Shown piece by piece: positions 1 through 11,520 of a DNA stretch of 64,000 nucleotides. The position numbers and the translations under genes were made by a program. Source of the DNA: Larix kaempferi (lineage: Eukaryota; Streptophyta; Pinopsida; Pinales; Pinaceae). A model generated the notes under the pieces. That model had not been told where the DNA came from and made no database searches. It saw nothing but the letters and a program-made list of their open reading frames with translations. Every line of letters begins with the position of its first letter. Positions within the stretch are counted from its first letter, which is position 1. The stretch is from positions 62,525,501 to 62,589,500 of the forward strand of contig BSBM01000361.1 of the NCBI GenBank assembly GCA_027924585.1, in the 5' to 3' direction.

Positions 1-2478
1 TTAGATTTACCTCCTTGCCACATGAATCTCCTAATGGTTTTATTCATTTCTTTCAAGATGGAATCAGGAGCCAACATGGAGGAGCACATAAATATAGGCA
101 AAGAGGAAATAACATAATGAATCAGAACTATCTTACCTATAGTATTCAACCATTGAGTTCCACATGATATCATCTTAGGCTTCATCTTTTGTATTATACG
201 GTCCCAATCAACCACCCTTACCTTGGAAAGGGAGATAGGAGTTCCAAGATACCAAAAGGAGGACCATTTGCATATACCTTGGTACCCAAAGACACCGGAA
301 ATTTTATGAAGGAGATCTAAAGAGGATTTCCATCCATAAATATTGCTCTTCTCATTATTCACCTTACCACTCGATGCTATGATAAATTGATCTAAATTGC
401 TTTGAACCTTCTGGCATTAGTCAAGGAAATGCCTCCAACAAAAATAGTATCATCAGCAAATTGGGAGTGATTAATTGCTCGAACTCCCCTAGAAATTAGA
501 ATACCTGCTATATTTTCATTATCTCGATCTTTTGTAAGAGTTCGATTGAGAGATTCAAGCATAATAATGTAAAGAAAAGGGGAGAGAGTGCACCCTTGTC
601 TTAACCCAAGATATGCTTGAAAGGAAGTAGTCGATCTACCATTAACAAGACGAGCTATCCATTGCTTACTTATGCAAGCTTTGATCCATTTAGTAAAAGG
701 GGATGAGAACCCAATTTTATAAAGGACAGAGAACAAAAATTGATGACTCGCCCTATCAAAGGCACTGGCTAAATCCAACTTAACAACCATTCATTTTTCT
801 CCCCTGCTATAACTCGAATGAATATCCTTTTGAATTAAGATTATGATGTTAGTAATTTGTCTCACCACCATGAATCCCCCTTGTATTTCTGAGATTATTT
901 TGGGTATAAGTCTCTTAAGCCTAGAAGACAATATTTTAGTTAGGATCTTATAAGTTACATTGCATAATTAAATGTGAAAGGACAAGGGCCTAAAATCCTT
1001 AGGAACTAGAGCAGTAAACGAGTAGTTGGTGGCTCCTCAAATTTTCTTCTTTCCCCAAGTTCAATTCAACATCCTACAAACATCTCTCTTCATTATGTCC
1101 CAACATTCTTTGAAAAATCAAATGGGAAATCCATTATGACCAGGGGCTTTACGTGGGTGAAGGCTCCACATCGCAGTTTTGACTTCAGCTTCTAAAATAG
1201 AGATTTCAAGCCCATAGTTATCCTCGTCACTAATCAGAGAGGGAATATTTAAAAGAAGAGTAAAGTCTGCACTTAAAGAGGGATGATTAGATTCCGAATA
1301 CAAATCTTGGAAGAAATTTCTTGCCTCTTCCTTATTTTCCCTGGATTGATTTATCATTTTCCCATTGGGATTCTGGATCTCTTTTATAGTATTTTTTACA
1401 GCCTGACCTTTGGATCTTTTATGAAAGAAGAGGTGTTGCGGTCTCATGATTTTAGCCATAGAATGCGAGATTTTAATCACCATAGTTCTTATTCCTACCT
1501 TCGAGCAACAATCAAAATCTGATTTAGGTATTTTTCTCTCTAAAGGTCCCCTGATTCAATCTCCTTGATTTTCGGTGCCATTTGATGTAGTTCTAAATAT
1601 TTTTTAAGCTCCTTGCTTTTATGATGAGGAGACTATCAACAAGATTTCTCCCACTCCTTTAGGGCCCATTTAACAAGCCTAATCTTGGAATCCTAGATGA
1701 AGGTCGAAGATCCATATATATGAGTTCCCCATTCTTTGTCTATTATGGCACAAACTTCATCTTCCTTTGGAAACAAGGGGTTAAATCTATAGGGGAGAGG
1801 GCCACAATTAACAAGGGATTCAATAGTTAACATTAAGGGCATGTGATAAAAAACAGTCGATGCAAGAATTTTTGAAAAAGGAAAAAGATCATTTGCCAAA
1901 AAGGATGAGTGAACTAGAAGCATATTTAGATGAGCTGCAATGTCTCGGCCCAATTTTGCAATTATTCCATGTTTAAGTCCCCTTCTTGGGAACAATATCC
2001 ATCAAATCCCAGATAGAGATAATATCCTCCAAAAATTTCCCAAAGGGATCCCTTGCCTTAATTCCTCTTCTTTCCATTAGGAATATCGTGAATCATAGAG
2101 GTATTCCAAGGAGTTCCAAAATTCAATTTTATCTCTGTAATGCACAGGCACATATACATTTCAAATTCAAATTCATTCCTTAGTTTCCCACTCTTCAAGT
2201 TCTATCAATAGCCAATGACAGTGTAAATCACGAGTAACAAAGGAATATTCCTTACCATTCTAAAATGTTGCCAATCCTCCTGATGAACCTCGTAAGCTGA
2301 CTGCCTTTCCATGCCCTATTTTCTAGAACTTAGGAATTAGGTTATCAACTTCTTTTGCCTGCATTTTGGTCTCTTAAATGAGCAAGAGGGATATCCTTTC
2401 CTTGTTGATCAAATCTTTCATTGCTTCAATTTTTTGTTTCCCCTCTATACCCTGATAGTTCCAAGAAACTGCTTTCAT
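1..2478 (-). pseudogene. LINE-1 ORF2 relic (endonuclease + reverse transcriptase, partial)
   Basis: ORF2 starts with an ATG at 2476-2478 followed by KAVSWNYQG, the first endonuclease motif. The next motif reads I*ETKMQ: the glutamine codon of the usual QETK is TAA (2374-2376), a C-to-T change. Residues like LVHSSFL near 1910 belong to the late endonuclease. The pre-RT segment ends in a KAPGHNGFPI motif (canonical KSPGPDGF, with the aspartate now asparagine) near 1120-1150. The reverse transcriptase core includes LDLASAFDR, LRQGCTLSP and the intact catalytic FADD at about 449-460. From 390 to 1 the thumb region continues, ending in MWQGGKS. Stops and shifts between blocks make it a pseudogene. 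Confidence 0.85.
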
Positions 2479-2528
2479 TTAGAAACAAAAGTTAGGCTAA
2501 CAAACTATATTTCTTCTTCATAAGGGGT

Positions 2529-3856
2529 CTAACTCAAGTGAGCTTTACACATTACCTTTGGGAAGGTACTTGCCTTCCCATAATTTTCTCTTTCAACCCA
2601 TTCATTCTGCTTATCCATGTTTGTCGGCCGCCCCATATCCTTTTTGTTGGGAAGTTCCTCTTCCAATTCCTCAATTGTTTCACTCCTAATTTGTCTAGTC
2701 TGTCTTCGAGGGCTACGAGTACTAGCACTTTTCCCATTTTTGTTAGCCTTCCCCTTTGTCACCCCATAAGGAACCAGGGGAAGAATAGGGCGCCAAGCAT
2801 CTTCCATCCCTATCTCCTACAAAAACGGTTAATATGAAGATATGATGCCCGATTTGAGGGTTTGAGACATTTCTCGATTCAAGGTTTGCGGATTGTTCAT
2901 GAGGAGCCTTTATCTCTTCTTCTTCCTGGGAGAGGATTTGAAATTGATTTTATCCTGGTGGGGGATACAAGGACCTGGGTCTCCCTTGTCCAAACCACCT
3001 TTCAACGGTCGTTTCTCTTTCTGAACTTTCTCCTTTTTTGAACTTGTTGTTATTCCTCTTCCTTGTTTGGTTTTTCTTTGACCATTGGATATTTGGGATA
3101 GTTCCTCGCAAAATGTCCATATTCATGGAAGGCTCCATAATCTAACTTCTGAAAATGCATGCAGTCATCCCTTTGTAGCTTGATGGATTTCGGTATCCCT
3201 TATCTATATCAACTTCCACACAAATGTGAGCAGAAGAAAACATAAGAGATTTTGGCTCAAATCTATCTATGTATTTACCTAACAAGTTCCCAATGGCTTC
3301 CATGGCATCATCACTTCAACAATGCAAGAAAAAATGAGGGAGTTTGACCCAAACAGGGACAAGAAAAGGAACATCATTTTCAAGATCAAAATCGAAGGTT
3401 CATTGATTCAAATGTGTTCCCCTAGGCCCTATAAATATGGGCCACTTCTGAAGATGAGATCTCGATCTTCCTTTTCTCAAAGAGAAAAATATAATACCTC
3501 TACCCACATAAATGAAACTGTAGATCCCCTGAGATCAAGGGTTGACAATTCTTACCAACCCAAACCTCCATCGATTTTGGGGAAGTCCAGAGCCGGTGAA
3601 CAAACCAACGAGAGCTCTTTGTTAGGTGAAGTGCTTTATGACAAACCACTTTCGAGGGTAAGTGGACATCAAAAGCAACAACCAACTTGACGAACTTCAA
3701 AGCTTGCGATCGGCCAGGATGGGAGGGTTTCAGGCCTTCAACCAAAGAGTGAAATGGCATCGCTTCTTGCACCTCAATCCCTTCTAGATCAAACTGATCT
3801 AGGGGGGCATAGTGAAAAACATTGCACACAACTAGGGTTTGTAGAGCAGATGTCAT
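2529..3856 (-). pseudogene. LINE-1 ORF1 relic (DUF4283-like, degraded zinc knuckle)
   Basis: The N-terminal part holds a segment like KNCQPLISGDLQF, which aligns with KNWRPLISASVTC in ORF1 of LINE-5. This is the DUF4283-like RNA-binding region of plant LINE ORF1 proteins. Around 3115-3150 a shifted frame reads FHEYGHFARNYPK, a CCHC knuckle in which at least the last cysteine is now tyrosine. The C-terminal part (2529-2807) is polar and rich in lysine, arginine and glutamate, as in other ORF1 tails. Several frame changes are needed to read it through. ORF1 of L1-type elements binds element RNA; this copy cannot make the full protein. Confidence 0.75.
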
Positions 3857-3976
3857 AATTAATTATAATTTGATATAGTTACTATTTACCTAATAGAATA
3901 TCTTTAAAAAGAATTGTCTTAGTACTTTTCCATGATTCATGGATGGTAAACCATCGACCCTAATTATGTGGCCTAA
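3857..3976. other. short AT-rich spacer
   Basis: No gene or clear repeat is seen between the LINE-1 5' end and the tRNA-like element. Confidence 0.5.
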
Positions 3977-4074
3977 CCTCGAGGGGATCAAGAGAGTCGA
4001 ACCCATGACCTCCCCAACTTTGGGGGGAGAGATCTCACATCTAGATCATGACTGATTGAGCTAACCCTCGAGGC
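3977..4074 (-). repeat. tRNA-like SINE head
   Basis: On the minus strand the block opens with CCTCGAGG, then TTAGCTCAATC (4054-4064), a good pol III A box. About 60 bases on comes GGGTTCGACTC (3994-4004), a good B box, and the block closes with a second CCTCGAGG that can pair with the first as an acceptor stem. Between the boxes is a C-rich/G-rich hairpin (CTCCCC..GGGGAG). The box order and spacing suit a tRNA-derived SINE head or a tRNA pseudogene with a long variable arm. I see no convincing anticodon loop, so a working tRNA is unlikely. Confidence 0.6.
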
Positions 4075-5213
4075 TTTAGTGACAATACATCTTCTACGCA
4101 GGGATAGAATTTTGTGTTCTTGCTCTACATAATATAGAGCTTTCTTAAGTACTACTTCTAAACCATAATATTTTGGTTGCTATTCCTCGACCTTTTTAAT
4201 CCAAAAACTTTACCCATTCTAGTTATAAATAAATAAATAAAAATTAGAAAAAAAAAACATTTTAATAATAAATTGCTTGAAAACAATGTAAAATTTGAAT
4301 AATTTGTTGTAACCCATACAACTAATTAAAAAATATGAAAACAATAGACACTTCTATCAAGGACTAATAAATTTCAAACATGTACAAAATAACTAGAGAG
4401 GACACAACTTATATTCATACCTTTGGATATAGTTAAATAGGGAATATTAAAAGATGACTCAAGAGCTCGCCTCCATCATATGAGACATCATGTGAGATGG
4501 GACACCTATTGTACCTCTGATTAAGACCAGGGGCATTAAGGATGAGGGAGGGGTTGGGGGTTGTTTATGATCCTCTAAGACAAAAGGAAAAGGAGTTCAC
4601 TTGGGATCTAAGAAAAGCTACATATCATGATGATGAAGCACTAACATCTTACAAGGTCTAGCTGCTCTCACAAACTAAGAGAGTAGAAAGGCCATAGTGA
4701 TTAATGACTTGGTTATTATGTGATCCCTCACCCATCAAATCCTTCCTATAAATATAAAGTTATCAAGAATCCATTGAAGGGCCATGTTAGTGACAAGTGA
4801 ATTCGAGCAAATAAAGCTCGTCCACATCCTAAGAAGCCTGAATATGGAAGTTAACAAACATACCAATCTCAACACATTCTTACAAAAGGGAGTTTATAAG
4901 ACAAAGGATGGGTTAATCGACCATAGTTCCACTATTCCCCTTCCGTGACGTGTAAGAGAATCATGAATAACATGCAAAACTACAACAATTCTCTTGTCTC
5001 ACAAGTGCAACAGTAGAAGAAGTTCAAACACTTTCAATACCCCCAACAATACGTGCATCTTCCTCCAATGTGCACCCTTAATATCTATACAATGGTGGTG
5101 CCACATCCTACATGTGGAAATCTTCAAGATCTCTAAGTTATTAGAGGTCCCTCATGAATTCATTTTAGAGCCTAGTGAGAAAGTAAGAGATCAAGGATGA
5201 CTCTTCCAACATT
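4075..5213. other. AT-rich region, no recognised gene
   Basis: There is an A-rich stretch near 4215-4260 and otherwise unique-looking DNA. A 68-codon frame at 4994-5200 ends just before the possible coding relic at 5214 but matches nothing I know. Confidence 0.4.
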
Positions 5214-5723
5214 TTGACTATCTCTCTACAAGCAAGGTTTATGGCACCTCTAGTTCACTATGTCTCAATGAAAGGCCACCATGGTTCACTGGCATTGCCC
5301 CTTCAAGTGTTGTGTTCTCTATTAGTTAAAGATTGTGATGGAGACCTAATAGATGGAACAAGAAGTTATAGATTCTCATTGCATGTAGTGAATTTGACCA
5401 TGCATTGGAATAAATGGAAAGAGGGGTTTGAACAACATATTTTGGTAGAAAACAGACCTAAAGGCCAATGTGTAGTTGGGACCATGAATCATATCCTATA
5501 ATTGAGGGAATGGGAAGTAGAGGTAAGGTCCATCATGTTGATTCACAAAGGGAAACAATGGGAGATGGCCTCCCAACTGGTGTTTATGCAATCTCTGGTA
5601 GGGCACATCGTTGCTTATCTCAACCTCCCCCTAGAGGTAAGGGGACTCTTCCCTCTATGGCTCTCTTTGGCCTCAATGGAGTGTTTAGATACCCAACACT
5701 CAAGAGTTGATGAAAGATTTTGA
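5214..5723 (+). pseudogene. unrecognised coding-like relic
   Basis: One frame stays open for about 170 codons here apart from a single TAA at 5499-5501. It would encode a hydrophobic and basic protein with segments such as HWNKWKEGFEQH and LVFMQSLVGHIVAYLNLP. No start codon is convincing: the frame opens with TTG after a nearby stop. I do not recognise the family. It could be a decayed transposon gene or a chance open frame, although the low stop density stands out in AT-rich DNA. The following 300 bases become AT-rich. Confidence 0.25.
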
Positions 5724-6060
5724 AGAAGCCCTCCACGTGCTATGAATATCAAAATGAAGCATCAAAGTCTTGAGTGGACATTAAAATTGAGGCTTGTCTA
5801 GGATATGGATATGATTAGTTTTATTTTCCTGAATTTATTATGTTTTGTCATAATTTATTATTATTATTATATTTTGTAAGGAAATATCCCTATTGAACCT
5901 TATAGATATAGTTCTAGAAAGACAAGACTAGTATATTTTTGGTTGGTAATGGTTTTGGAACTTTGTAATATCAAACAGAATTAAAAATTCAGTATGGCAA
6001 TATTGTACAAATTCACTACATTTTTTCCTAAAATAAAACCTAACCATTGTTATGAAAATT

Positions 6061-6073
6061 AAATAAATAAATA
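6061..6073. repeat. candidate 5' target-site duplication of LINE-2
   Basis: AAATAAATAAATA lies directly before the first LINE-2 base and recurs at 7583-7595 after the 3' tail. The sequence is low complexity, so the match could be chance. Confidence 0.45.
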
Positions 6074-6430
6074 GGGTGGCAGGAGCAGTAGGGGTTATTT
6101 TAGACCCTGAAGGAAAAACAATGAAATCCTTCATGTGGGGATTGGGAAGAAAAACCAATAATCAGGCAAAGTGATTGGCGTTATTGCAGGGGTTGGAGAT
6201 AGCATCTCATTTAGATATCTCTAATCTTCTTGCCTTTGGATACTCTCGGTATGTGATCCAAAAGATGAAAAGCCCCTACAAAGAGAACGCTGCCCATTGT
6301 GGAAGAATCCAGAAAAGAATTCATAATCTCATAATCTCATAATCTCAAGATCAGTGGCATATTATCATGTTAAACGAGAAAACAATAGGCTGGCAGATGA
6401 ATTATTCTCGAAATAGGTTGGAGAACCCAA
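6074..6430 (+). pseudogene. LINE-2 RNase H domain, partial and broken
   Basis: The frame reads VAGAVGVILDPEGK, then TNNQAK, a TGA stop and LALLQGLEIA, then LLAFGYSRYVIQ. These match the RNase H blocks GGVI, NN.AE..AL..GL and FGDS. The conserved glutamate of NNQAE is now lysine and the aspartate of FGDS is tyrosine, so two catalytic positions are lost. After a frameshift the last block reads YHVKRENNRLADELFSK, with the terminal H...AD motif intact. The first aspartate block (FDG) is absent because the element is truncated. RNase H removes element RNA from RNA-DNA hybrids. Confidence 0.75.
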
Positions 6431-6975
6431 GAATTAGAATGTTTTCACCTATGAGATTAAAGGGGAGAAGGGGAATACCCTTGGGCGACCCTCATGAACC
6501 TGGTCCTGATATCAATAGAACGCAGAGGATAGGTGGCAGCATAAAGAGGAAATGAGCACATGGTGGAGTAAATGCAAGGGGGAAGTGGTGTGATGGAGGT
6601 TTTAAAGCCAGTGGAAGAGTCGAGCAGTATCCCTCCTTCGTTTTGGTTCGCACAAGCGGAATGATGGATAGTATGTGCGATTTTATGGCAGAAAAGATGG
6701 CCATTTTTTTATATTCGAGAGCAATATCTATTTGAAAATCTCGCTACAAAAGAGTGCTTCTGCCGAGACTGGTAGCCCTTGCCCTTGTTGATTCAGAGCA
6801 AAACAACTTGTATTGTGGACAATCTCACTCATGACAACAGGACATGCTTGTGGTAACCTCCATTGAAATACCTATAGGTTTTCGCATATAGAGTGCAAAC
6901 AATTCAGAGTGAGCGGACCTCACTAGTGAGCAGGAAAGACAGAGTCCCTCCTTAATTGCAGAAGACGAAGAAAAC

Positions 6976-7194
6976 ATGCCATCCTGGAGGGAAATCTATG
7001 CAAATTATAGAGGTTATCTTGATGGTTTTAGAAGAATGCTATGGGTTGTTCAAGAAGGAATAGGGGGGGTTCTCCTAAACATTGCCACCTTAACTGAGGA
7101 GGCTCAGTTCAACTCCAATAGGCTTACCAATCTTGAGTCTCGTATAGATGACCTAGATGGAAACATGGAGAGAACAAATAGCTTTAATGGATGA
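6976..7194 (+). CDS. small frame downstream of the LINE-2 RNase H
   Basis: An ATG at 6976 opens a 72-codon frame that starts MPSWREIYANYRGYL and continues with a segment rich in leucine, asparagine and acidic residues (TNLESRIDDLDGNME) that looks like a short coiled coil. It lies about 550 bases after the end of RNase H and before the A-rich tail, inside the element. No known domain is visible. LINE-20k also carries open frame after its RNase H, but the proteins do not obviously align. It may be part of a decayed third ORF or a chance frame. Confidence 0.35.
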   Translation: MPSWREIYANYRGYLDGFRRMLWVVQEGIGGVLLNIATLTEEAQFNSNRLTNLESRIDDLDGNMERTNSFNG

Positions 7195-7582
7195 AGTAAG
7201 GAAGGAACTGCAGTAACTCGTGAAGATGAATCAATTTAACCATTGTCAATCATCGCCCTCGAGTGAAGTGCAACCTATGGATGATGTTTCAACCATGCAA
7301 CCAATCCATGGAAGAAGGGATGAGCATGTTTAGTGTTATGGCAATTTTCAACATTCTCTATGTTTTTCTCTAGCATTTTTTTCAAACAATTTATTAAAAT
7401 CTATAGTACTTAGGCCTTAGAAATAGATGAAAAGTCTATAGAAAACTTTTAGTATATAGCATAGATTTTTGTTGAATGGACTCTACTCTTAAATGTAAGA
7501 TTTTTGAAAAAAACCACTCTTTGTAAAAGATAGTTGTGCTTAACCATTTTATATAATAAAAAATGTACAATTTATGTTTAAA

Positions 7583-7595
7583 AAATAAATAAATA
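7583..7595. repeat. candidate 3' target-site duplication of LINE-2
   Basis: AAATAAATAAATA repeats the 13 bases at 6061-6073 directly after the A-rich tail. Confidence 0.45.
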
Positions 7596-9990
7596 TATGT
7601 TGATTAACACTACCATTCTAAAAGGCACCCCAAATGGCAAGCTAGAATAAAAGGACCTCAAAGTTCACAATCTCCTATTATTACCAATACTCTTTTGGTT
7701 ACAAAGGACATTAGTTTTCCCAAAAATGTATGTGAGATGGCATTACTAAAACAAAATGAAATCAATATAAAATAAGCAACTTCATTGATGAGCATTCATT
7801 ATCATATATGTTAGTTCTAAATCTTAAAGGCAAACGTTTAGAACAAATCCTCTAGTAAAATAACATTGACTTTTTTTAATGGAAACTAAAACTATCAAAA
7901 ACATTTGCAACACATTAACTTCGATGCAAAATGTCATCTTTAGAACTTTAAATTGAATGGTAATTAACATAATTATGAATAAATGTGTAACACTTTTTTT
8001 TTTGTGAAATACACATTTGGAAGAAACTTATTCAACACTTTTCTTCATTTTAGGTATGGTACCAAAGGTAAACCGAACTAATCAAAAGCTCAAGGTTATA
8101 TCAATTGTTAAAAACAATAAACTCATTACAAGCTCAACATGTCACTTGTGGTAATTCAACCTAATTGTAAAGGATAATAGTCCTCACCACCACTTGAGCT
8201 AAACCAAATTAATATACCCAACACCCTATTAAGAAAGTTCTAAACTCAGAGATTTTGACTTGATTATTTTCACAATAGTAAAAATTGAAAGTTAGGCTAA
8301 TCAAAAGCTTTTTTTGCCACTCAAAAATAATTTAATCTTTAGAACTCTTTCTTGGTAATTGACATAATTAGAGAGTCTTTACAACACCCCCACAAAAGTT
8401 GTCTAACTTCTAAAGCTTTAACGTAATTATTTTGATTACATCAAAACTAAAAGGTCTAAGCAAGTCAAAGGCCTTTCTTGCAAGTGCCTCACTCAATCCT
8501 TGCATTCATTTACGATGGCATCTCACTTAGATAAACATTTATCCACTTTTTGGCTTTAGATGGAGATTTTCTTTTTCTATATATCTTTAGTTATTCCAAG
8601 GCCAAGGAAATTTACAATTAAATTTCTAAATTTTATAACAAGTGCTTCATGCCTATTTTATGTAAAGTCACTAATAGAGGGATGATTTTTGTTGGAGACT
8701 ATTTTTATCTTTTTTTATAAATCTTTAACAAAGTTATGGCCAAAAAAATTTAGAATTAGATTTTGAACTTATGTAACCAGTGTGACAAGTGCTTGATGCC
8801 TATTATGTGGAAAGATACACTAAAAGAGCGATGGATGGTTTATGTTGGGTCCCTTCATGGTAATGGACCAACATTGAAACATTATTTTATATGAAAATAA
8901 TGAAATTAATATCAAAACAAGAAAAATAGTTGCAATGCAGCTAGTCCCTGCTCCTGCTCCTGTGACATTGATTTGTTTGTTTGAACATGATAAAGTGAAG
9001 AAAAAAATCAAATATGAAATAGTATTCTTATGAAATAGTATTCCTGTGAAGCTGTGAAGTTGTGAAGTAGTAGAATAGTTATTAAATTTAGTTATATTTC
9101 TAAAAGGAAAATATGTTTTGTTTTTTTTTTCTTTGTTTTTTTTAGGTTCATACTTATTGAGTTTGGTGACCTTAAAGATGAGTGCCTTTGCCCTATATCC
9201 ATTGGCCGTCTTAAAATAGAAATTAAAAATAATTTATTTTATTAAATTTGTGCTAAATTTTTATTGGATCTTTGCCCATTAGGTGAGACTAATCACATAA
9301 AAATAGATCTAAAATAAATAACTTAATTCTTTTGTCAACCTAATTAATAATTAAAAAGTAGAAAATTGGATTAAATAAAATAAAAGAATAAAAACATACT
9401 TTGTGTGGTGGTAAATATCTTTTATTTATTTTTCTATCTTTAATAATATTTTTGAGTTTGTTAAATCCAAATTTATGCTTGTAAATATTTTCCTTCATAT
9501 TTTTAGTATGATTCTTCTTTTAAATTATATTTACAACATTAACATTGATCTATTTTGGCGGATTATTATTATTATTATTTATACACAAATAAAAACAAAA
9601 CCTCATCCACATGGACATTAAGATGTATTAAATGTTATATTAGAAATATTATTGACGACAAATATGAAGAATTTTGTAGTAATAATAATAGACTTTGACA
9701 TATGTTAGTTATCATTGACTCAATCCTTACAAAGATGAGTTTTTGGTCTTGCTTTTTAGTAAATCGGTTTTGGTTCTTACTTTTTATTATCAATAGATAA
9801 TTTTGTGAAGTACGTACAAACCTCAAATCGTATACTCCAATTGGCCCGCAGTTTCCACATGTTACAATTGTCTTTCTAGTGGAGTAATCATTTATGTTAG
9901 AGGTTGATACGAGCTTAACAATTCTACTACATTAACTCATGAGTAAAAACATGATAATGTTGACCTTGAATTCTTCTTATGTTATTATTA
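7596..9990. other. AT-rich intergenic DNA
   Basis: No gene is seen. Short poly(A), poly(T) and ATT runs are common, for example TTATTATTATTATT near 9560 and 9980. A GCAGCTAGTCCCTGCT motif at about 8938-8953 resembles the end of the short repeat at 9991 and may be a fragment of the same family. A small duplication (TATGAAATAGTATTC) lies near 9013-9045. Confidence 0.5.
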
Positions 9991-10227
9991 TTATTAGTCC
10001 CTGCTCCGCAGGGAGTATAGCAATCGGTTGGTCTACATTTACATTTGACTTTCTTTTATTTTAAATTTTTACACCCATGTTTACTAAAGTTTTCAAAAAA
10101 ATAGGTATTAAAATGAATTTTTTTAAATTAAAAATATTTATAACATTTTTCTAAATTAGAATAGCTAATTTCTGATTGGTAAAATACATAGATTTGACTA
10201 ATTTTCCCTGCTGTGAAAAATAATTAT
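9991..10227 (-). repeat. short AT-rich repeat, copy A (MITE- or SINE-sized)
   Basis: Read on the minus strand this 237-bp block begins TTTTTCACAGCAGGGAAAAT and ends CGGAGCAGGGACTAATAAT. The same text, diverged, recurs at 19955-20117 and continues at 27459-27530, where LINE-20k splits it. Both copies share GACCAACCRATYGCTATA near one end. I see no open frame and no clear terminal inverted repeat, so the class is uncertain. Confidence 0.65.
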
Positions 10228-10290
10228 TGAATTATAAATATAATAAAAAATAAAGAAAAAATAAAGAAAAAACAAAATCATGCCACGTAT

Positions 10291-10424
10291 GTACTACTGT
10301 TACTAACGTACACCTTTTTTTAATGACACATTAAATCGAGTTTCGGGCGTTGGGTACAATCTGTTTATAAATATTATATATATTTAAGTGCTTTATGGGC
10401 CCGGAGTTATTGTTATGACCTCGA
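10291..10424 (+). repeat. 134-bp direct repeat, copy 1
   Basis: It starts GTACTACTGTTACTAACG and ends TTATGACCTCGA. It matches 10752-10885 with one visible mismatch (T at 10396, A at 10857). The 327 bases between the copies are not repeated. Confidence 0.9.
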
Positions 10425-10751
10425 TGGCTTAAATACATTGGACTTTAGCTTTATACTACATTTCAGGTCCCCCACACTCCTAGATCTTTGAGATTTATGT
10501 CGTAGAGGATGATGCGCTTTCCCAAAAAAGAAAGGCGATAATAAGAATAAATATTTGCTTTCTAATGTTAAAACTAGTTAATCATAGGAATAACAAGGCT
10601 TCTAAATTTACAGGGATTTTACGAATAAATTGCAATAATTATAAATGAGGTTGCCACATTGCCAGATTTCTAGGTGTACAAGTGAGTCGTTAATGAAACC
10701 AATTTAATATTTTTTTTTAATTACTATTATTATTATTATTTATGAATAGCA

Positions 10752-10885
10752 GTACTACTGTTACTAACGTACACCTTTTTTTAATGACACATTAAATCGA
10801 GTTTCGGGCGTTGGGTACAATCTGTTTATAAATATTATATATATTTAAGTGCTTTAAGGGCCCGGAGTTATTGTTATGACCTCGA
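10752..10885 (+). repeat. 134-bp direct repeat, copy 2
   Basis: Near-identical partner of 10291-10424 at an offset of 461 bases. The near identity points to a recent duplication, or to terminal repeats of a small element. The ends are not TG...CA, so an ordinary LTR pair is unlikely. Confidence 0.9.
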
Positions 10886-11404
10886 AGATATGCAATACTA
10901 AATCTATGCACATATCTCCATGTGCATATTCCGATGCAATATGCACATATCCCCATGAAGCTAGATCTGCAATGATGTGCAAAATTTGCATATTTATTAT
11001 TTTGATGGGTCTAGCTTTGACGATGGATCCTATCTCTATGCTCTATGCACATACAACCTGTAGACAATATTAGTGGCAATAGTTAACTAGTCCATACTTC
11101 AACTATGAATAAATAAGAAGTAACATGCTTTGCAAGATCTTCAAGCAAGGAGTTTCATTGGGTCATTTCTCGAATACAATATTGTGCAAAATATTGGAGC
11201 AAGGAGTCTCACTGGAGCAATAGTGTGCAGGGTCTTCAAGCAAGGATGTATTGTAAGTACATCATTTTTGTTTCTAAATCATGTTGGCATAAGAAAATAT
11301 AGCATCTTTCATTTCTATTCTAAAAAATAATGCTGGCAATAACAAAATCCAAGTAAAATCTTAAGTTATTGTGCTGTGTGAATGAACGTGTTGTGCTGTG
11401 TGAC

Positions 11405-11520
11405 TGAATAATGCAGTTATTGTGCTGTGTGTGAATATGCAGATTATACAGCAAGGCATGTGTGAATGAATAATGCAGTTATTGTGTTGTGTGTGAATAT
11501 GCAGATTATACAGCAAGGCA
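11405..11520 (+). repeat. 62-bp tandem repeat
   Basis: A block starting TGAATAATGCAGTTATTGTG and ending ACAGCAAGGCA appears at 11405-11458 and again at 11467-11520 with one mismatch. Partial TTGTGCTGTGTG units lie just upstream (11370-11404). Confidence 0.85.

Larger units (their letters stand above)
1..3856 (-). mobile_element. LINE-1: L1-type LINE with ORF1 and ORF2, runs off the left edge
   Basis: Reading the minus strand from 3856 down gives an ORF1 relic, then an endonuclease, the linker and a reverse transcriptase still in progress at base 1, in the order of a plant L1-type LINE. Its reverse transcriptase and ORF1 zinc-knuckle region resemble LINE-5 at 54.6-61.4 kb more than LINE-3 or LINE-4, so the two probably belong to one subfamily. 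The RNase H domain, 3' UTR and poly(A) lie outside the window, so the 3' target duplication cannot be checked. The 5' end is set only by the first recognisable ORF1 codons and may lie slightly further right. Stops and frameshifts in both ORFs make the copy inactive. Confidence 0.9.
6074..7582 (+). mobile_element. LINE-2: 5'-truncated LINE 3' end
   Basis: The block starts abruptly inside an RNase H domain and runs through about 1.1 kb of downstream sequence to an A-rich tail (7557-7582). It is flanked by a 13-bp AAATAAATAAATA repeat on each side. Abrupt 5' truncation, an A-rich 3' end and flanking direct repeats are the marks of target-primed reverse transcription. The RNase H text resembles that of the other LINEs here. 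The 3' part contains an open frame after RNase H, described separately. Confidence 0.65.

Noticed and set aside
3977-4074. functional tRNA gene
   Set aside because: The boxes are good, but no plausible anticodon stem-loop forms and the length is high. SINE head or pseudogene is more likely.
10291-10885. LTR pair of a small TRIM element
   Set aside because: No TG...CA ends, no primer site after copy 1 and no flanking duplication were seen.
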